Source: Actinomycetes bacterium
GTDB taxonomy: Bacteria > Actinomycetota > Actinomycetes > S36-B12 > GCA-2699445
DNA length: 64,000 nucleotides
Assembly (NCBI GenBank): GCA_022599915.1
Contig: JAHZLH010000052.1
Span: forward strand, 25,788-89,787
Reading direction: 5' to 3'
The translations under genes were made by a program, and so were the position numbers. Under the pieces are notes generated by a model. It was not told the origin of the DNA, did not search any database, and saw only the letters and a program-made list of their open reading frames with translations. Shown here piece by piece: positions 1 to 9,249 of the stretch; the first letter of the stretch is position 1, and each line of letters opens with the position of its first letter.

Positions 1-240
1 CGCGATCCGGGCGTGGAAGACCACCTGCAGCAGCAAGTCCCCGAGTTCCTCACGCAAATGCTCATCGTCGGCGGTCTCAATGGCTTCGATGGTCTCGTAG
101 CATTCTTCGAGCAGGTACTCGACAAGCGATTCGTGAGTTTGCTCCGCATCCCACGGGCAGCCCCCGGGGGAGCGCAGCCGATCCATGACTGCCACTAGTC
201 GAAGCAGCGGATGCGGATGTTCCACCGAGGCTTCGGTCAC
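1..240 (-). CDS. mazG: MazG nucleoside triphosphate pyrophosphohydrolase (N-terminal part, cut by window edge)
   Basis: Hydrolyses NTPs to NMP and pyrophosphate; in bacteria this cleans the nucleotide pool. Eighty codons are visible, starting at a GTG at 240, and the frame stays open to base 1, so the gene continues outside the window. Visible MazG hallmarks are CPWD at about residues 28-31, the [11 protein letters not shown] helix near 45-55 that carries the metal-binding glutamates, and [14 protein letters not shown] near 64-77. The start overlaps the stop of the upstream lipoprotein gene in a GTGA junction, so the two are probably translationally coupled. mfd, the lipoprotein gene and mazG lie in one minus-strand run, as in mycobacteria. 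Confidence 0.93.
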   Translation of the reverse strand, partial: MTEASVEHPHPLLRLVAVMDRLRSPGGCPWDAEQTHESLVEYLLEECYETIEAIETADDEHLREELGDLLLQVVFHARIA

Positions 241-360
241 TGCTGCGGCTGTTCCTGTGGCTGCGGCTGTTCCTGTGGCTGTTCCTGTGGCTGCGGCTGT
301 TCTTGTGGCTGCTGCGGCTGCTGTGGCTGCTGTGGCTGCTGTGGCTGTAGCGGGTCAACC
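237..360 (-). repeat. Simple coding repeat for the PQQ/QPQEQ tail
   Basis: On the plus strand this stretch is built from short variants of gctgtggctgctg and ggctgttcctgtg units. It encodes the Gln/Pro/Glu-rich C-terminus of the lipoprotein. Repeats of this kind are prone to slippage, so tail length may vary between strains; that is an inference. Confidence 0.75.
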
Positions 361-977
361 GGCAACTGCGGCTGGGCTATCCGACTGGTGGGGTTCTCGG
401 CCGGCCCAATGCTCAGTTGCTCCGGGTACCACTCGCCATACTTGGGAGCGACCTCAACGCCGATCGCCTCAGAGAACTCGGCCAGCGCCGCTATCAGGAC
501 CTGTTGCTGCTCCTGCTCCGGCAGACCTGGCGCCAACGCACCACCGAGGGCCATCGCGATCAACTGCGTTTGAATCTGACCCTGCAGTGCACTCGGCGGA
601 AAACCGCTCTGCACTAATGCCTGCTCGACTGCTTCCTGACCGCCGTTCGCCTCGATGACCTCGGCATAAGCAGCGTCGATCTCGGCCGGTGGCACCGACA
701 CCTCTTCCTTAGCGGCCGCCTGGTTCACCAACTCGCTGGTGACGTTGAAGTTCACCAGTCCAGCCACAAACTGCAGATTGGGCTCTGTCGGCGGGAGACC
801 GCTCAGTTCGTTGACTTCCCGCATTTGGTCAGCGATCTGCTGCTCGGAGATCGTGACGTCACCAACGACAGCAGCTTTGCCCGGTTCGGATGCCGAACAG
901 CCCGCCGCCACTACGCAACTAGCGGCCACCGCTGCGGTGACCGTCAGCACTCGTCGGAAGCGCTGCGAGATTCTCAT
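237..977 (-). CDS. SurA N-terminal-like lipoprotein with Gln/Pro/Glu repeat tail
   Basis: Predicted exported lipoprotein of 246 residues. The first 26 residues form a signal peptide ending in a lipobox (VAAGC, Cys27). Residues about 36-150 resemble the SurA N-terminal chaperone domain ([14 protein letters not shown], then helices rich in Glu and Gln). No parvulin domain is visible. From about residue 205 the protein turns into a run of PQQ and QPQEQ units to its end, encoded by a simple DNA repeat. An AGAGG ribosome-binding site lies 5 nt before the ATG. Ten bases separate it from mfd and it overlaps mazG by 4 bases, so it is probably cotranscribed with both. A role in folding or protecting exported proteins is inferred from the family only. 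Confidence 0.8.
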   Translation of the reverse strand: MRISQRFRRVLTVTAAVAASCVVAAGCSASEPGKAAVVGDVTISEQQIADQMREVNELSGLPPTEPNLQFVAGLVNFNVTSELVNQAAAKEEVSVPPAEIDAAYAEVIEANGGQEAVEQALVQSGFPPSALQGQIQTQLIAMALGGALAPGLPEQEQQQVLIAALAEFSEAIGVEVAPKYGEWYPEQLSIGPAENPTSRIAQPQLPVDPLQPQQPQQPQQPQQPQEQPQPQEQPQEQPQPQEQPQQ

Positions 978-987
978 GCCAACCTCT

Positions 988-3900
988 TCATTTCTCAGCC
1001 GGTTCGTCCAAGATGACAGTCTTGACTACCTGGGCTGCCCAGTCCAGTACAACGGCACCTTCGACGGCGGTGCGACCGTCCATCGGCCGCGGAACTTGCA
1101 TCTGCCGAGTGGCTGGTTTCACCAGAGCACCACGGTACAACCGCGTGAGCCTAACCCGCCGAGACTCTGGTAGTTCCACCGGATGGAATCGAACACGGTT
1201 GCCGGTCAAGATGATTTCGTCCAGGCCAGCGCGGCGGGCCAGCAGCCGCAGCCGGGCCACCGCAATCATGCTCTGCACTGGCTCCGGCGGCTTGCCGTAC
1301 CGGTCGGTGAGTTCGGCCACGAGTTCTGCCACCTGCTCATCACTGACAGCAGCGGCCAAGCGCCGATATGCCTCCAACCGCAGCCGTTCCTCCGCTACGT
1401 AACTGTCGGGAATGTGGGCATCGACCGGCAGATCGATGCGCACCTCGGTGTCCGCGGCTCGCTTCTCACCCTTGAACTCGCTGAGAGCTTCACCCACCAG
1501 CCGCACGTAGAGATCGAAGCCGACGTCAGCGATATGACCGCTTTGTTCGCCCCCGAGCAGGTTGCCCGCGCCGCGAATCTCCAAATCCTTTAGCGCAACC
1601 TGCATGCCGGAGCCGAGGTCGGTGTTTTGGGCGATCGTGGCCAGCCGCTCGTGAGCGGTCTCGCTCAGCGTTCGATCCGGGGAATGCAGGAAGTAGGCGT
1701 AGGCGCGGCTGCGGGACCTACCCACCCGGCCACGCAACTGATGAAGCTGACTCAATCCCATATGCTCAGCACGGTCCACGATCAAGGTGTTGGCGTTGGC
1801 GATATCGATACCCGATTCCACGATGGTGGTGCAGACCAGTACGTCGACGCGGCCCTCCCAGAAGTCCAACACCACCTGTTCCAACTTGTTCTCCGGAATT
1901 TGACCGTGTGCGACAGCGATGTTGGCCTCTGGCACCAGTTCCGCCAGCCGAGCGGCGGTCCGATCGATAGATTCCACCCGGTTGTGCACAAAGAAGATCT
2001 GTCCCTCGCGGAGTAGCTCGCGGTGAATCGCAGCGGTGACTTGCCGGTCATCGTAGTTGCCGACATAGGTGAGTACCGGCAGTCGCTCCTCCGGTGGGGT
2101 AGCAATGGTCGACATCTCTCGGATACCGGTGATCGCCATTTCCAGGGTTCGGGGAATAGGTGTGGCTGACATCGCCAGCATGTCCACATCTGCTCGCAAC
2201 GCCTTCAAATGATCCTTGTGCTCGACGCCAAACCGCTGCTCTTCATCGACAATCACTAGCCCCAGATCTCGATAGCGCACCTGCGGGGAAAGTAGCCGGT
2301 GAGTGCCCACCACGATGTCAATCGTTCCGGCTGCTAACTTCTCGATAATCTCGGTCGCTTCCTTGTCACTGTTGAACCGACTCAGGCCTGCCACGCGCAC
2401 GGGGAATCCTGCGAACCGCTCCGTAAGAGTCTGCAGATGCTGCTGCACCAACAGGGTCGTGGGTACCAACACAGCTACTTGCTTGCCGTCTTGCACAGCC
2501 TTGAACGCTGCCCGGACCGCGATCTCGGTCTTGCCGTATCCGACATCACCGCAGATCAACCGGTCCATGGGCACCGGTTTTTCCATATCGATCTTGACTT
2601 CGTCGATGCAGGAGAGTTGATCGGGGGTCTCGGTGTATTCGAATGCGTCTTCCAACTCTCGCTGCCAGGGCGTGTCCGGGCCGAACGCATGGCCAGGGGC
2701 AGCTTGTCGAGCCGCATACAACCGAACCAACTCAGCCGCGATGTCGCGGACAGCCTTGCGAGCACGGCCTTTCGCTTTCGCCCATTCACTACCACCCAGC
2801 TTGTTCACCCGTGGCTCTTCGCCACCTACGTAGCGAGTGACCGCCTGCAGTTGATCGGTGGGGATGAACAACCGATCGGGTGGGTAGCCGCGCTTGCTTG
2901 GGGCATACTCCACGACCAGGAACTCCCGATCAGCCCCGCGGACATCCCGGTGGATCATTTCGATGTAGCGACCAACGCCATGCTTGTCATGCACGATGAA
3001 GTCGCCCGGTTGCAAGGACAGCGGATCGACTTGGTTGCGCCGTCGAGCGGGAAGTTTCGCCCGTGGGGTGCTCCGGGCAGATCGCCGCCGGGTGAGATCA
3101 TTGTCCGAATAGATCGCGACCTTGGCGGTCGGATCGGCGAAGCCGGTTCGCTGCGGCCCGACAACAACCTGCACCACTCCCGGCTGGAGTTCACCGGCGG
3201 TTCTGGTAGCGGCGACGTCATCGTCACCCAATACCTCCACCAGCCGGTCCGCGGTACCGCTGCCGCCGGCGACAATCGCAATTCGCCAGCCAGCACTAGC
3301 GTGCCGTTTTACTTCTGCGAGCGCCTCAGTCGATCCGGTGAATGGCCCGACCGGAATCAGACCGATGTCACTCACCGCCGCATCCGCTTCCCGCAATGTG
3401 GTGATCACTCGCTGACCTGGCAGTCGCTGCTGTAACAGCTCCCACGACTGCAACACGCCTTCGCGAGAAACTACTGGCGTTTCGCCACCCATCCCGGCCG
3501 CTGACCAGGCTGCTGCGGCAAACTCTTGCGCGGTACTCATGGCATCTTCGCTGCGGGCCGCAACCAGTGCCGGCTCCACCACGATTGTTTGCGTCTCGGC
3601 CGGAACCAGATCCGCCAAGCCCACCATCTGCTCACTCAGCAGCGGGGCCAGTGCCTCCATGCCCGGGATCGCTATCCCTTCACCGAGTTGCAGCAGGTCT
3701 TCCCGGGATTCCGGGTGCCCGCTCGCGGCCTGTTGAGCTCGCTGCTGCACCGCAGCGGTCAGCAGCAGTTCCCGGGTGGGCCGCAACAAGACTGGCTCGG
3801 TAGCGGTACCCAACGAACGCTGGTCGGTGACGGCGAACCAGCGCATCTCATCGATAGTGTCGCCCCACAGTTCAATTCGCAGCGGGTGATCTGCGGTGGG

Positions 3901-4452
3901 CGGGAAGATGTCAATGATGCCGCCGCGAACGGCAAACTGGCCCCGTCGTTCCACCAGATCAAATCGCTCGTAGCCGAACTCCACCAGCCGTTGTGCCAGT
4001 TCGACTGGATCGACGTCAGCACCCGGCACCAGCAGAACCTGCTCGGCCGACAGCACCTCACTGGCCACCGGTTGCATGAGCGCCCGGACTGGCGTGACCA
4101 CCACTTCGAGCGGTCCAGCCCCGGGGACATTAGGCATGGGATGTCGCAGCCGCTGCATCACCGCCAACCGCTGGCCAACCACATCGGCAGACGGCGACAA
4201 CCGTTCATGCGGCAAGGTCTCCCATGCCGGATAGATCGCAACGTCAGCCTGTGGGTCCCAGAAGGCCAGTTCCGCCGCGAGGTCTTCGGCCTCTCGACCA
4301 GTGGGAGTAACGACTACCAATGGCCGATTCAGGTGCGCAATGATGCTCGACCGGGCACCTTCTGAAGCGATGAGACCTGCGCCATCGGCAGCGGCAATTG
4401 CGTCACTGACTGACAAACCAGTGGGAGGAGAGTTGAGCGGCACTTCGGCCAT
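988..4452 (-). CDS. mfd: Transcription-repair coupling factor Mfd
   Basis: ATP-driven translocase that removes RNA polymerase stalled at DNA damage and recruits UvrA. The 1154-residue length is normal for the family. Domains in order: an N-terminal UvrB-like region that binds UvrA, a CarD-like RNA polymerase interaction domain near residue 485 (DFIVHDKHGVGRYIEM), a RecG-like helicase with Walker A GDVGYGKTE near 636 and a DEEQRFG box near 736, motif VI GRVGRSRSRAYAYFL, and a C-terminal TRCF domain. GGGAGCAGGCA lies immediately before the ATG. The gene is followed closely by the surA-like and mazG genes. Tandem hairpins separate it from the upstream cysQ-like gene. Confidence 0.97.
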   Translation of the reverse strand: MAEVPLNSPPTGLSVSDAIAAADGAGLIASEGARSSIIAHLNRPLVVVTPTGREAEDLAAELAFWDPQADVAIYPAWETLPHERLSPSADVVGQRLAVMQRLRHPMPNVPGAGPLEVVVTPVRALMQPVASEVLSAEQVLLVPGADVDPVELAQRLVEFGYERFDLVERRGQFAVRGGIIDIFPPTADHPLRIELWGDTIDEMRWFAVTDQRSLGTATEPVLLRPTRELLLTAAVQQRAQQAASGHPESREDLLQLGEGIAIPGMEALAPLLSEQMVGLADLVPAETQTIVVEPALVAARSEDAMSTAQEFAAAAWSAAGMGGETPVVSREGVLQSWELLQQRLPGQRVITTLREADAAVSDIGLIPVGPFTGSTEALAEVKRHASAGWRIAIVAGGSGTADRLVEVLGDDDVAATRTAGELQPGVVQVVVGPQRTGFADPTAKVAIYSDNDLTRRRSARSTPRAKLPARRRNQVDPLSLQPGDFIVHDKHGVGRYIEMIHRDVRGADREFLVVEYAPSKRGYPPDRLFIPTDQLQAVTRYVGGEEPRVNKLGGSEWAKAKGRARKAVRDIAAELVRLYAARQAAPGHAFGPDTPWQRELEDAFEYTETPDQLSCIDEVKIDMEKPVPMDRLICGDVGYGKTEIAVRAAFKAVQDGKQVAVLVPTTLLVQQHLQTLTERFAGFPVRVAGLSRFNSDKEATEIIEKLAAGTIDIVVGTHRLLSPQVRYRDLGLVIVDEEQRFGVEHKDHLKALRADVDMLAMSATPIPRTLEMAITGIREMSTIATPPEERLPVLTYVGNYDDRQVTAAIHRELLREGQIFFVHNRVESIDRTAARLAELVPEANIAVAHGQIPENKLEQVVLDFWEGRVDVLVCTTIVESGIDIANANTLIVDRAEHMGLSQLHQLRGRVGRSRSRAYAYFLHSPDRTLSETAHERLATIAQNTDLGSGMQVALKDLEIRGAGNLLGGEQSGHIADVGFDLYVRLVGEALSEFKGEKRAADTEVRIDLPVDAHIPDSYVAEERLRLEAYRRLAAAVSDEQVAELVAELTDRYGKPPEPVQSMIAVARLRLLARRAGLDEIILTGNRVRFHPVELPESRRVRLTRLYRGALVKPATRQMQVPRPMDGRTAVEGAVVLDWAAQVVKTVILDEPAEK

Positions 4453-4510
4453 TGCCTGCTCCCTCGTTCACCGAGGCGATCTCGAAACTCGACGCGCCCT
4501 CGGCTCTCAG

Positions 4511-4548
4511 TGTCCCATCACGACGGTGGGACAGCCCCTTGAGGGGCT
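4511..4548 (-). terminator. Tandem hairpins between cysQ-like gene and mfd
   Basis: Two inverted repeats lie side by side: agcccc-ttga-ggggct (4533-4548), which begins inside the cysQ-like stop codon, and tgtccca-N9-tgggaca (4511-4533). There is no long T tract. They probably end or attenuate cysQ-like transcripts before mfd. Confidence 0.5.
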
Positions 4549-5347
4549 AGCCGGTCAGGCTGGCCCGCAGCTCATCGGCGATCGCGGGGTGGGATACGAA
4601 AACGTTCTTCACGAACGGCGGCATCTGATTGAATACCACCTCGGTGCCGTCCCAGTGATCGCAGATCAGACCGTAATGCTTGGCCACTGCCAAAGGAGCA
4701 GCAAGATCCCATTCGTAGAAGCCGGTGTCGTGCAGGTAGGCCTCCGCGCGGCCGGACAGAATCTCGTTGACCTTGGCCCCCACCGAACCCACATTGACCA
4801 CTTCAACTTCGCGGCCCAGACGGTCAGCCAACCGCGCCACTATGTCATCGAGTTCGGCAGGTGGTCGAGTTCGCGAAGCGACTACTCGTAGCGGGCGATC
4901 CTCGGGCAAGGCGGGCAATTCCGCATCCGGGTCAGCCGAGGTGCGAACCAAACCTTGGGCCGGCAGATCGACGACACCAAGCGGCATTTCCCCGCTCTCG
5001 GTGTCGTACAGGGCTATGTGAACTGCCCAGTCGGAACGGCCCTGGCCGTACTCCCACGTCCCGTCCAACGGATCGATGATCCACACGCGGCGGGCTGACA
5101 ACCGGGCTTCGTTGTCCACCGCCTCTTCGCTCAACATTTCATGACCTGGGGCCATGACCATACGAGAGGCGATCAACTCTTGGGATCGACCATCCGCCCG
5201 ATCACGGAGCGCCTTCAGCGCCACCTTGTCATCACCGGGGATGTCACCGGCTTCCGCCCGAATGGCGGCGAGTAGTTCACCCGCCGCAGCCGCAGTTGTG
5301 CGGGCGAGATCGATATCACTTGCATCGGCAGCTGCTTGAGGAGTCAC
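4547..5347 (-). CDS. cysQ: CysQ-like 3'(2'),5'-bisphosphate nucleotidase / inositol monophosphatase family
   Basis: Mg-dependent sugar or nucleotide phosphatase of the inositol monophosphatase fold, 266 residues. Metal-binding motifs are present: SEEAVDN at 73-79 and DPLDGTWEY at 92-100, with a C-terminal EWDLAAPLAVA segment. The family removes the 3'-phosphate from PAP or the phosphate from inositol phosphates; CysQ is the likeliest member by similarity to the mycobacterial enzyme, but the substrate is not proven. The GTG start at 5347 lies 6 nt after a TAGGCT -10 element, so the mRNA is probably leaderless. In M. tuberculosis this gene is not in the mfd-pth interval as I recall it, so this looks like a local insertion. 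Confidence 0.82.
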   Translation of the reverse strand: MTPQAAADASDIDLARTTAAAAGELLAAIRAEAGDIPGDDKVALKALRDRADGRSQELIASRMVMAPGHEMLSEEAVDNEARLSARRVWIIDPLDGTWEYGQGRSDWAVHIALYDTESGEMPLGVVDLPAQGLVRTSADPDAELPALPEDRPLRVVASRTRPPAELDDIVARLADRLGREVEVVNVGSVGAKVNEILSGRAEAYLHDTGFYEWDLAAPLAVAKHYGLICDHWDGTEVVFNQMPPFVKNVFVSHPAIADELRASLTG

Positions 5348-5353
5348 CCGGGC

Positions 5354-5359
5354 AGCCTA
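5354..5359 (-). promoter_or_regulatory. -10 element TAGGCT of the cysQ-like gene (leaderless)
   Basis: TAGGCT on the minus strand, followed by 6 nt and the GTG start at 5347. No clear -35 element is visible. Confidence 0.6.
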
Positions 5360-5391
5360 CCGCGCGAGGTGAACGCGACTGCAGGTGCTGT

Positions 5392-5964
5392 TCAGCTGTT
5401 GTACCGGTTCTGTGCGACTGTCAAACCATCCGCGAGTAGCACCTCGGCGGCGTCCGCCGCCCGATCCAGCAGGTCCGGTAACTCCGCACGCTCCGATCCG
5501 CTGAAGCCAGTAAGGACATGTCCGGCGGTGTCGCCGCGGCCACGACCAACACCAACTCGTAGCCGATACCAGTCCCCGGTGCCCAACGATTTGCGAATGC
5601 TTTTCAAACCATTGTGGCCGTTGTCGCCACCACCGAGTTTGAGCCTCAGCGCGGCAAATGGCAGGTCGATTTCGTCGTGGATCACCAGCAGTTGCTCTGT
5701 GGGAACTGAGTAGTACTGGGTCAATGCGGCAGTGGGCCCACCCGACTCGTTCATATAGCTGTGTGGCACCGCCAGCAACACCTTGTGGTTGGCCACTCGG
5801 GTCTCCGCCACATCGCACCGAGCACGACGCTGCGCCTTGAAGCGCTCGCTGGCGCGATCTGCCATCCGCTGAATCACCATCGCCCCGACGTTGTGTCGGG
5901 TACGGGCATAACGTTCGCCAGGGTTCCCCAGACCGATAACAGCCCAGGGTGATTCGCCAGCCAT
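5392..5964 (-). CDS. pth: Peptidyl-tRNA hydrolase
   Basis: Cleaves the ester bond of peptidyl-tRNA released from stalled ribosomes and recycles the tRNA. At 190 residues it has the usual bacterial size. Family motifs are visible: GLGNPG at 11-16, the catalytic His in RHNVG (H24), VPHSYMNESG, and the HDEIDLPFAALRLKLGGG loop followed by GHNGLKSI. It lies 14 bases downstream of rplY on the same strand; the rplY-pth pair is widely conserved, so the two are probably cotranscribed. Confidence 0.96.
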   Translation of the reverse strand: MAGESPWAVIGLGNPGERYARTRHNVGAMVIQRMADRASERFKAQRRARCDVAETRVANHKVLLAVPHSYMNESGGPTAALTQYYSVPTEQLLVIHDEIDLPFAALRLKLGGGDNGHNGLKSIRKSLGTGDWYRLRVGVGRGRGDTAGHVLTGFSGSERAELPDLLDRAADAAEVLLADGLTVAQNRYNS

Positions 5965-5978
5965 AACTGTCGAATCGC

Positions 5979-6584
5979 CTACTCTTCGGAGTCGCCAGCG
6001 TCTTCGTCGCCCCCCGCAGCCTCGCCAGCTTCGCCTTCCTCGGCTGCCTGAGCAGCAGCCGCCTCGGCGGCGGCATCTTCAGCAGCGGCGGCGGCAGCGG
6101 CGGCTTCGGCCATGGCCCGAGCCCGCTCCTCCAAGATCTCCACGATCCGATCGGCCACGTCGACAACGTCTTCGCCAGCGGCGGCGGCCTCTTGAATGAC
6201 GGCAGCAGCCTGCCGCGGATCGAGCCCGGCTTCTTCCGCGATGGCCTCGGCACGGGCCAGCGCATCTGCGTAGGCATGACGCTCGGCAACTTCCTCGTCG
6301 CTCAACATCAACAGGTCCACATGCAGCAAATCGGTGCGGACGATGTCCCGCTGCACATCTGCCGGCGCAACGACGAACTCCGAGCCTGCCAACTGCACCT
6401 GCAACACAACTCGGGGAATCCGCAGCGCGAGATCAAGTTCGTGGCCGGGGAGGGTCACATGGCGCAGTTCGCTGCCAGAGCCATACATGACGGCCGGCAC
6501 TAGTCCCTCTCGCCGGTAACGGCGAGAAGCTCCCTTGCCGAAATCGGAACGAATTTCGGCGTCGATGCGTACGTCCTGGGACAT
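5979..6584 (-). CDS. rplY: 50S ribosomal protein L25 (Ctc type) with unusual helical tail
   Basis: Binds 5S rRNA in the large ribosomal subunit. The start is the ATG at 6584, which follows a GAGGAG site; longer in-frame forms begin upstream but lack one. Residues 1-95 are a recognisable L25 domain (GKGASRRYRREG at 17-28, then VQRD and LLHVDLL near 78-92). In Ctc-type proteins a beta-rich TL5 C-terminal domain follows. Here residues about 96-160 read as charged helix (SDEEVAERHAYADAL) and residues 160-201 are almost only Ala, Glu, Gly and Asp. The typical TL5 signature is not visible. The acidic Ala-rich end itself is common in actinobacterial L25. Confidence 0.9.
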   Translation of the reverse strand: MSQDVRIDAEIRSDFGKGASRRYRREGLVPAVMYGSGSELRHVTLPGHELDLALRIPRVVLQVQLAGSEFVVAPADVQRDIVRTDLLHVDLLMLSDEEVAERHAYADALARAEAIAEEAGLDPRQAAAVIQEAAAAGEDVVDVADRIVEILEERARAMAEAAAAAAAAEDAAAEAAAAQAAEEGEAGEAAGGDEDAGDSEE

Positions 6585-6731
6585 CGGCGGTTCTCCTCGG
6601 TCGGCAGCGGGCGCTCGCACCTCGACTTTGCGAACCCGCCGCGTCGATTACGGCGGATACCCGCCCTCGCCGAGGCCTTCCCAGCATAGAGCCCCCACCC
6701 GGGTAGCCCAAATTCAGGGCCGCGCTGCAGC

Positions 6732-7730
6732 CTAAATATCGGCTTTGGGTAGTTCGAACAGTTGCGTCACCGAACCGTCCGAGAACACTTCCCGGATCGC
6801 TTGCGCAATCACCGGAGCGATGGATAACACCGTCAGTTGATCGAAAAACCGCTCTTCGGGGATGGGCAAGGTGTTCGTTACCACAACTTCCGCAATCCCC
6901 GAGGCCGCCAGTCGTTTCGTTGCTGGGTCACTCAAAATGCCGTGCGTGGCAGTTACCACTACGTCGCGGGCCCCATTCTCAAACAGCGTCTCGGAGGCCT
7001 TGGCGATGGTGCCACCGGTATCGATCATGTCGTCCACAACCACGCAGAGCCGATCGCGAACGTCGCCAACAACCTCGAAAACCTTCACTTCGTTGGGGAC
7101 ATCGGGATCACGGCGCTTGTGAATGATCGCTAGCGGAGAACCCAGCACGTCAGTCCAGCGTTCCGCGACCCGCACCCGACCCGCATCTGGCGAAACGACC
7201 GTGATCGGCTCGTGGCCGTAGTGGGCCTTGACGTACTGCGACAACATCGGCAGCGCAAAGAGATGGTCCACTGGCCCATCGAAAAAGCCCTGAATCTGGC
7301 TGGTGTGTAGGTCAACGGTCATGACTCGGTCTGCGCCAGCGGAGCGCAGCAGATCCATCATCAGCCGGGCGGTGATCGGCTCCCGACCTCGGTGCTTCTT
7401 GTCCTGCCGGGCGTAGCCGAAGAAGGGTGCCACCACTGTGATGCGTTTGGCCGAGGCGCGCTTGGCGGCGTCAACCATGATCAACTGCTCCATGATCCAC
7501 TTGTTGAGCGGATCGGTATGGGTCTGCAGGATGAAGACGTCACAGCCACGCACTGACTCTTCGAACCGGACGAACATCTCACCGTTGGCGAAGTCACGGG
7601 CCGAGATCGGGCTCAGTTCCGCACCCAGGTCATGGGCCACCTCCGCGGCCAACTCCGGGTGTGAGCGGCCCGCGCTCAGCAACAGTCGTTTCTGTGCCGC
7701 AAGCGTAATCCCGCCATTTTTTGTGCTCAC
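6732..7730 (-). CDS. prs: Ribose-phosphate pyrophosphokinase (PRPP synthetase)
   Basis: Makes PRPP from ribose 5-phosphate and ATP for nucleotide, His and Trp synthesis and, in actinobacteria, for decaprenyl-phosphoryl-arabinose precursors. The protein has 332 residues. Visible motifs are the flexible-loop region GYARQDKKHRGREPI, TVDLHTSQIQGFFD, and the PRPP-binding loop VVVDDMIDTGGTI. The GTG start at 7730 overlaps the glmU stop in a GTGA junction, which indicates translational coupling. glmU followed by prs is a conserved actinobacterial pair. Confidence 0.97.
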   Translation of the reverse strand: MSTKNGGITLAAQKRLLLSAGRSHPELAAEVAHDLGAELSPISARDFANGEMFVRFEESVRGCDVFILQTHTDPLNKWIMEQLIMVDAAKRASAKRITVVAPFFGYARQDKKHRGREPITARLMMDLLRSAGADRVMTVDLHTSQIQGFFDGPVDHLFALPMLSQYVKAHYGHEPITVVSPDAGRVRVAERWTDVLGSPLAIIHKRRDPDVPNEVKVFEVVGDVRDRLCVVVDDMIDTGGTIAKASETLFENGARDVVVTATHGILSDPATKRLAASGIAEVVVTNTLPIPEERFFDQLTVLSIAPVIAQAIREVFSDGSVTQLFELPKADI

Positions 7731-9172
7731 TGATCGCCCTCCTCGTGACCGGCTACAGCCTCAGCCGAAGCAGACCCGGCACGATTGGTTTCGACCCAGC
7801 CTGCAATGTTTCGCTGTCGACCGCGTGCGATCGCCAGCGCCCCCGCCGGCACATCCTCGGTGATGACCGACCCAGCAGCAGTGTAAGCGCCGTCCCCCAC
7901 TTCGACCGGAGCCACCAGCATGGTGTCACTACCAATCCGCACCTGTTCACCAACCACGGTGCGATGTTTGGCCACACCGTCGTAGTTGACCACCACGGTG
8001 GCAGCACCAATATTGCTGCCAGCACCTACATCGGCATCGCCGACGTAGGACAGGTGCGGAACTTTGGCACCCGGTCCGATGTGACTGTTCTTGATCTCCA
8101 CAAAGGATCCGGCTTTGGCGCCGGCGGCCAGGTCAGTTCCCGGTCGTAGCCGAGTGAACGGACCGACCTCAGCGTCAGTTCCGATCTGCGCTAACAGGCA
8201 ATGCGCCCGGTCCACTCGGGCGCCAGCGCTTACCTCCGTGTCAATCAGCGTGGTGTCCGGCCCGATCACGGCACCGGAGGCCACCGCGGTTGCTCCTTGC
8301 AGGTAGGTGCCGGGAAGAAGCGTGACATCTGGCTCTAGTTCGACGTCAACGTCGACATAGGTATTGGCTGGATCGGCAATGGTCACGCCCGCCAACATCC
8401 AGTTGCGGTTGATGCGGTCGCGCAGTACCGCGGCAGCCTCGGCCAACTGCACCCGGTTATTGACGCCCATAATGTCGTTCGGATCTGGTGCGGCCACTCC
8501 CGCGACTGGCAAACCGTCCTGCCGAGCCAAACCCACGAGATCAGTCAGGTACTCCTCACCTTGCGAGTTGTCAGTAGACAGCCGCTCGATCGCGTCGGCG
8601 AGGAACTCCGGATCGAATGCGTAGGTGCCGCTATTCACTTCATCGATTCCGAGGACGTTGTCATCAGCGTCGCGATGCTCCACAATCGCTGATACCGAAT
8701 CGTCGGCCTTGCGGACCACCCGACCGTATCCGGTGGGGTCCGGCAGGACCGCGCTCAGCACCGTGACTGCAGCACCTCGAGTCGCGTGCTCGGCCAGCAG
8801 GAGTTCTAGCACCTCTCCACCTAGTAGCGGTGCATCGCCAGCCGCCACGAGGACTGGCCCACCCGTAGGCGTTATATCTTGTTCCGCCAGCTGTCGCAGC
8901 GCCATGCGCACTGCGTGACCGGTGCCATTCTGCTCCGACTGCACCGCGGTGACGATATCTGGCGATAGCTCCGCTAGATGGCGCTCGACCTGCTCTTTGG
9001 CGTGACCGACGACAACCACAATCCGCTCGGCAGCGACTGATTGGGCGCTGGCCACCACGTGGCCTACCAGCGATCGGCCACAGATCTCGTGCAGCACTTT
9101 TGGCGTGCTGGACTTCATCCGGGTTCCCTCGCCAGCGGCGAGTATGACGACAGCGGACGGTTGGGGCGTCAT
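7727..9172 (-). CDS. glmU: Bifunctional GlmU: GlcN-1-P acetyltransferase / GlcNAc-1-P uridyltransferase
   Basis: Catalyses the last two steps to UDP-GlcNAc for peptidoglycan and wall linkers. It has 481 residues. The N-terminal uridyltransferase domain starts with VILAAGEGTRMKSSTPK and carries QNGTGHAV. The C-terminal half is a left-handed beta-helix of hexapeptide repeats (IGPDTTLIDTEVSAGARV, then VEIKNSHIGPGAKVPHLSYVGDADVG, where the acetyltransferase His and Tyr lie). GAGAGGGATC precedes the ATG. It lies next to tRNA-Gln upstream and overlaps prs by 4 bases downstream. Confidence 0.97.
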   Translation of the reverse strand: MTPQPSAVVILAAGEGTRMKSSTPKVLHEICGRSLVGHVVASAQSVAAERIVVVVGHAKEQVERHLAELSPDIVTAVQSEQNGTGHAVRMALRQLAEQDITPTGGPVLVAAGDAPLLGGEVLELLLAEHATRGAAVTVLSAVLPDPTGYGRVVRKADDSVSAIVEHRDADDNVLGIDEVNSGTYAFDPEFLADAIERLSTDNSQGEEYLTDLVGLARQDGLPVAGVAAPDPNDIMGVNNRVQLAEAAAVLRDRINRNWMLAGVTIADPANTYVDVDVELEPDVTLLPGTYLQGATAVASGAVIGPDTTLIDTEVSAGARVDRAHCLLAQIGTDAEVGPFTRLRPGTDLAAGAKAGSFVEIKNSHIGPGAKVPHLSYVGDADVGAGSNIGAATVVVNYDGVAKHRTVVGEQVRIGSDTMLVAPVEVGDGAYTAAGSVITEDVPAGALAIARGRQRNIAGWVETNRAGSASAEAVAGHEEGDQ

Positions 9173-9249
9173 GGGGATCCCTCTCCGGCGACTCGAACCT
9201 GCTCCGGCAGCCTACTCCTCGGCGAGAGAGATGCTGCCAGCGACATCAG

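Noticed and set aside
185..658. Plus-strand Ala/Val-rich and Cys/Gly-rich frames over the repeat at the start of the window
   Set aside because: They are shadows of the simple repeat that encodes the Gln/Pro tail of the minus-strand lipoprotein; no start signal or family supports them.
5357..6289. Long minus-strand frame across pth and rplY
   Set aside because: It lies in another frame over two well-supported genes and has no motif of its own.
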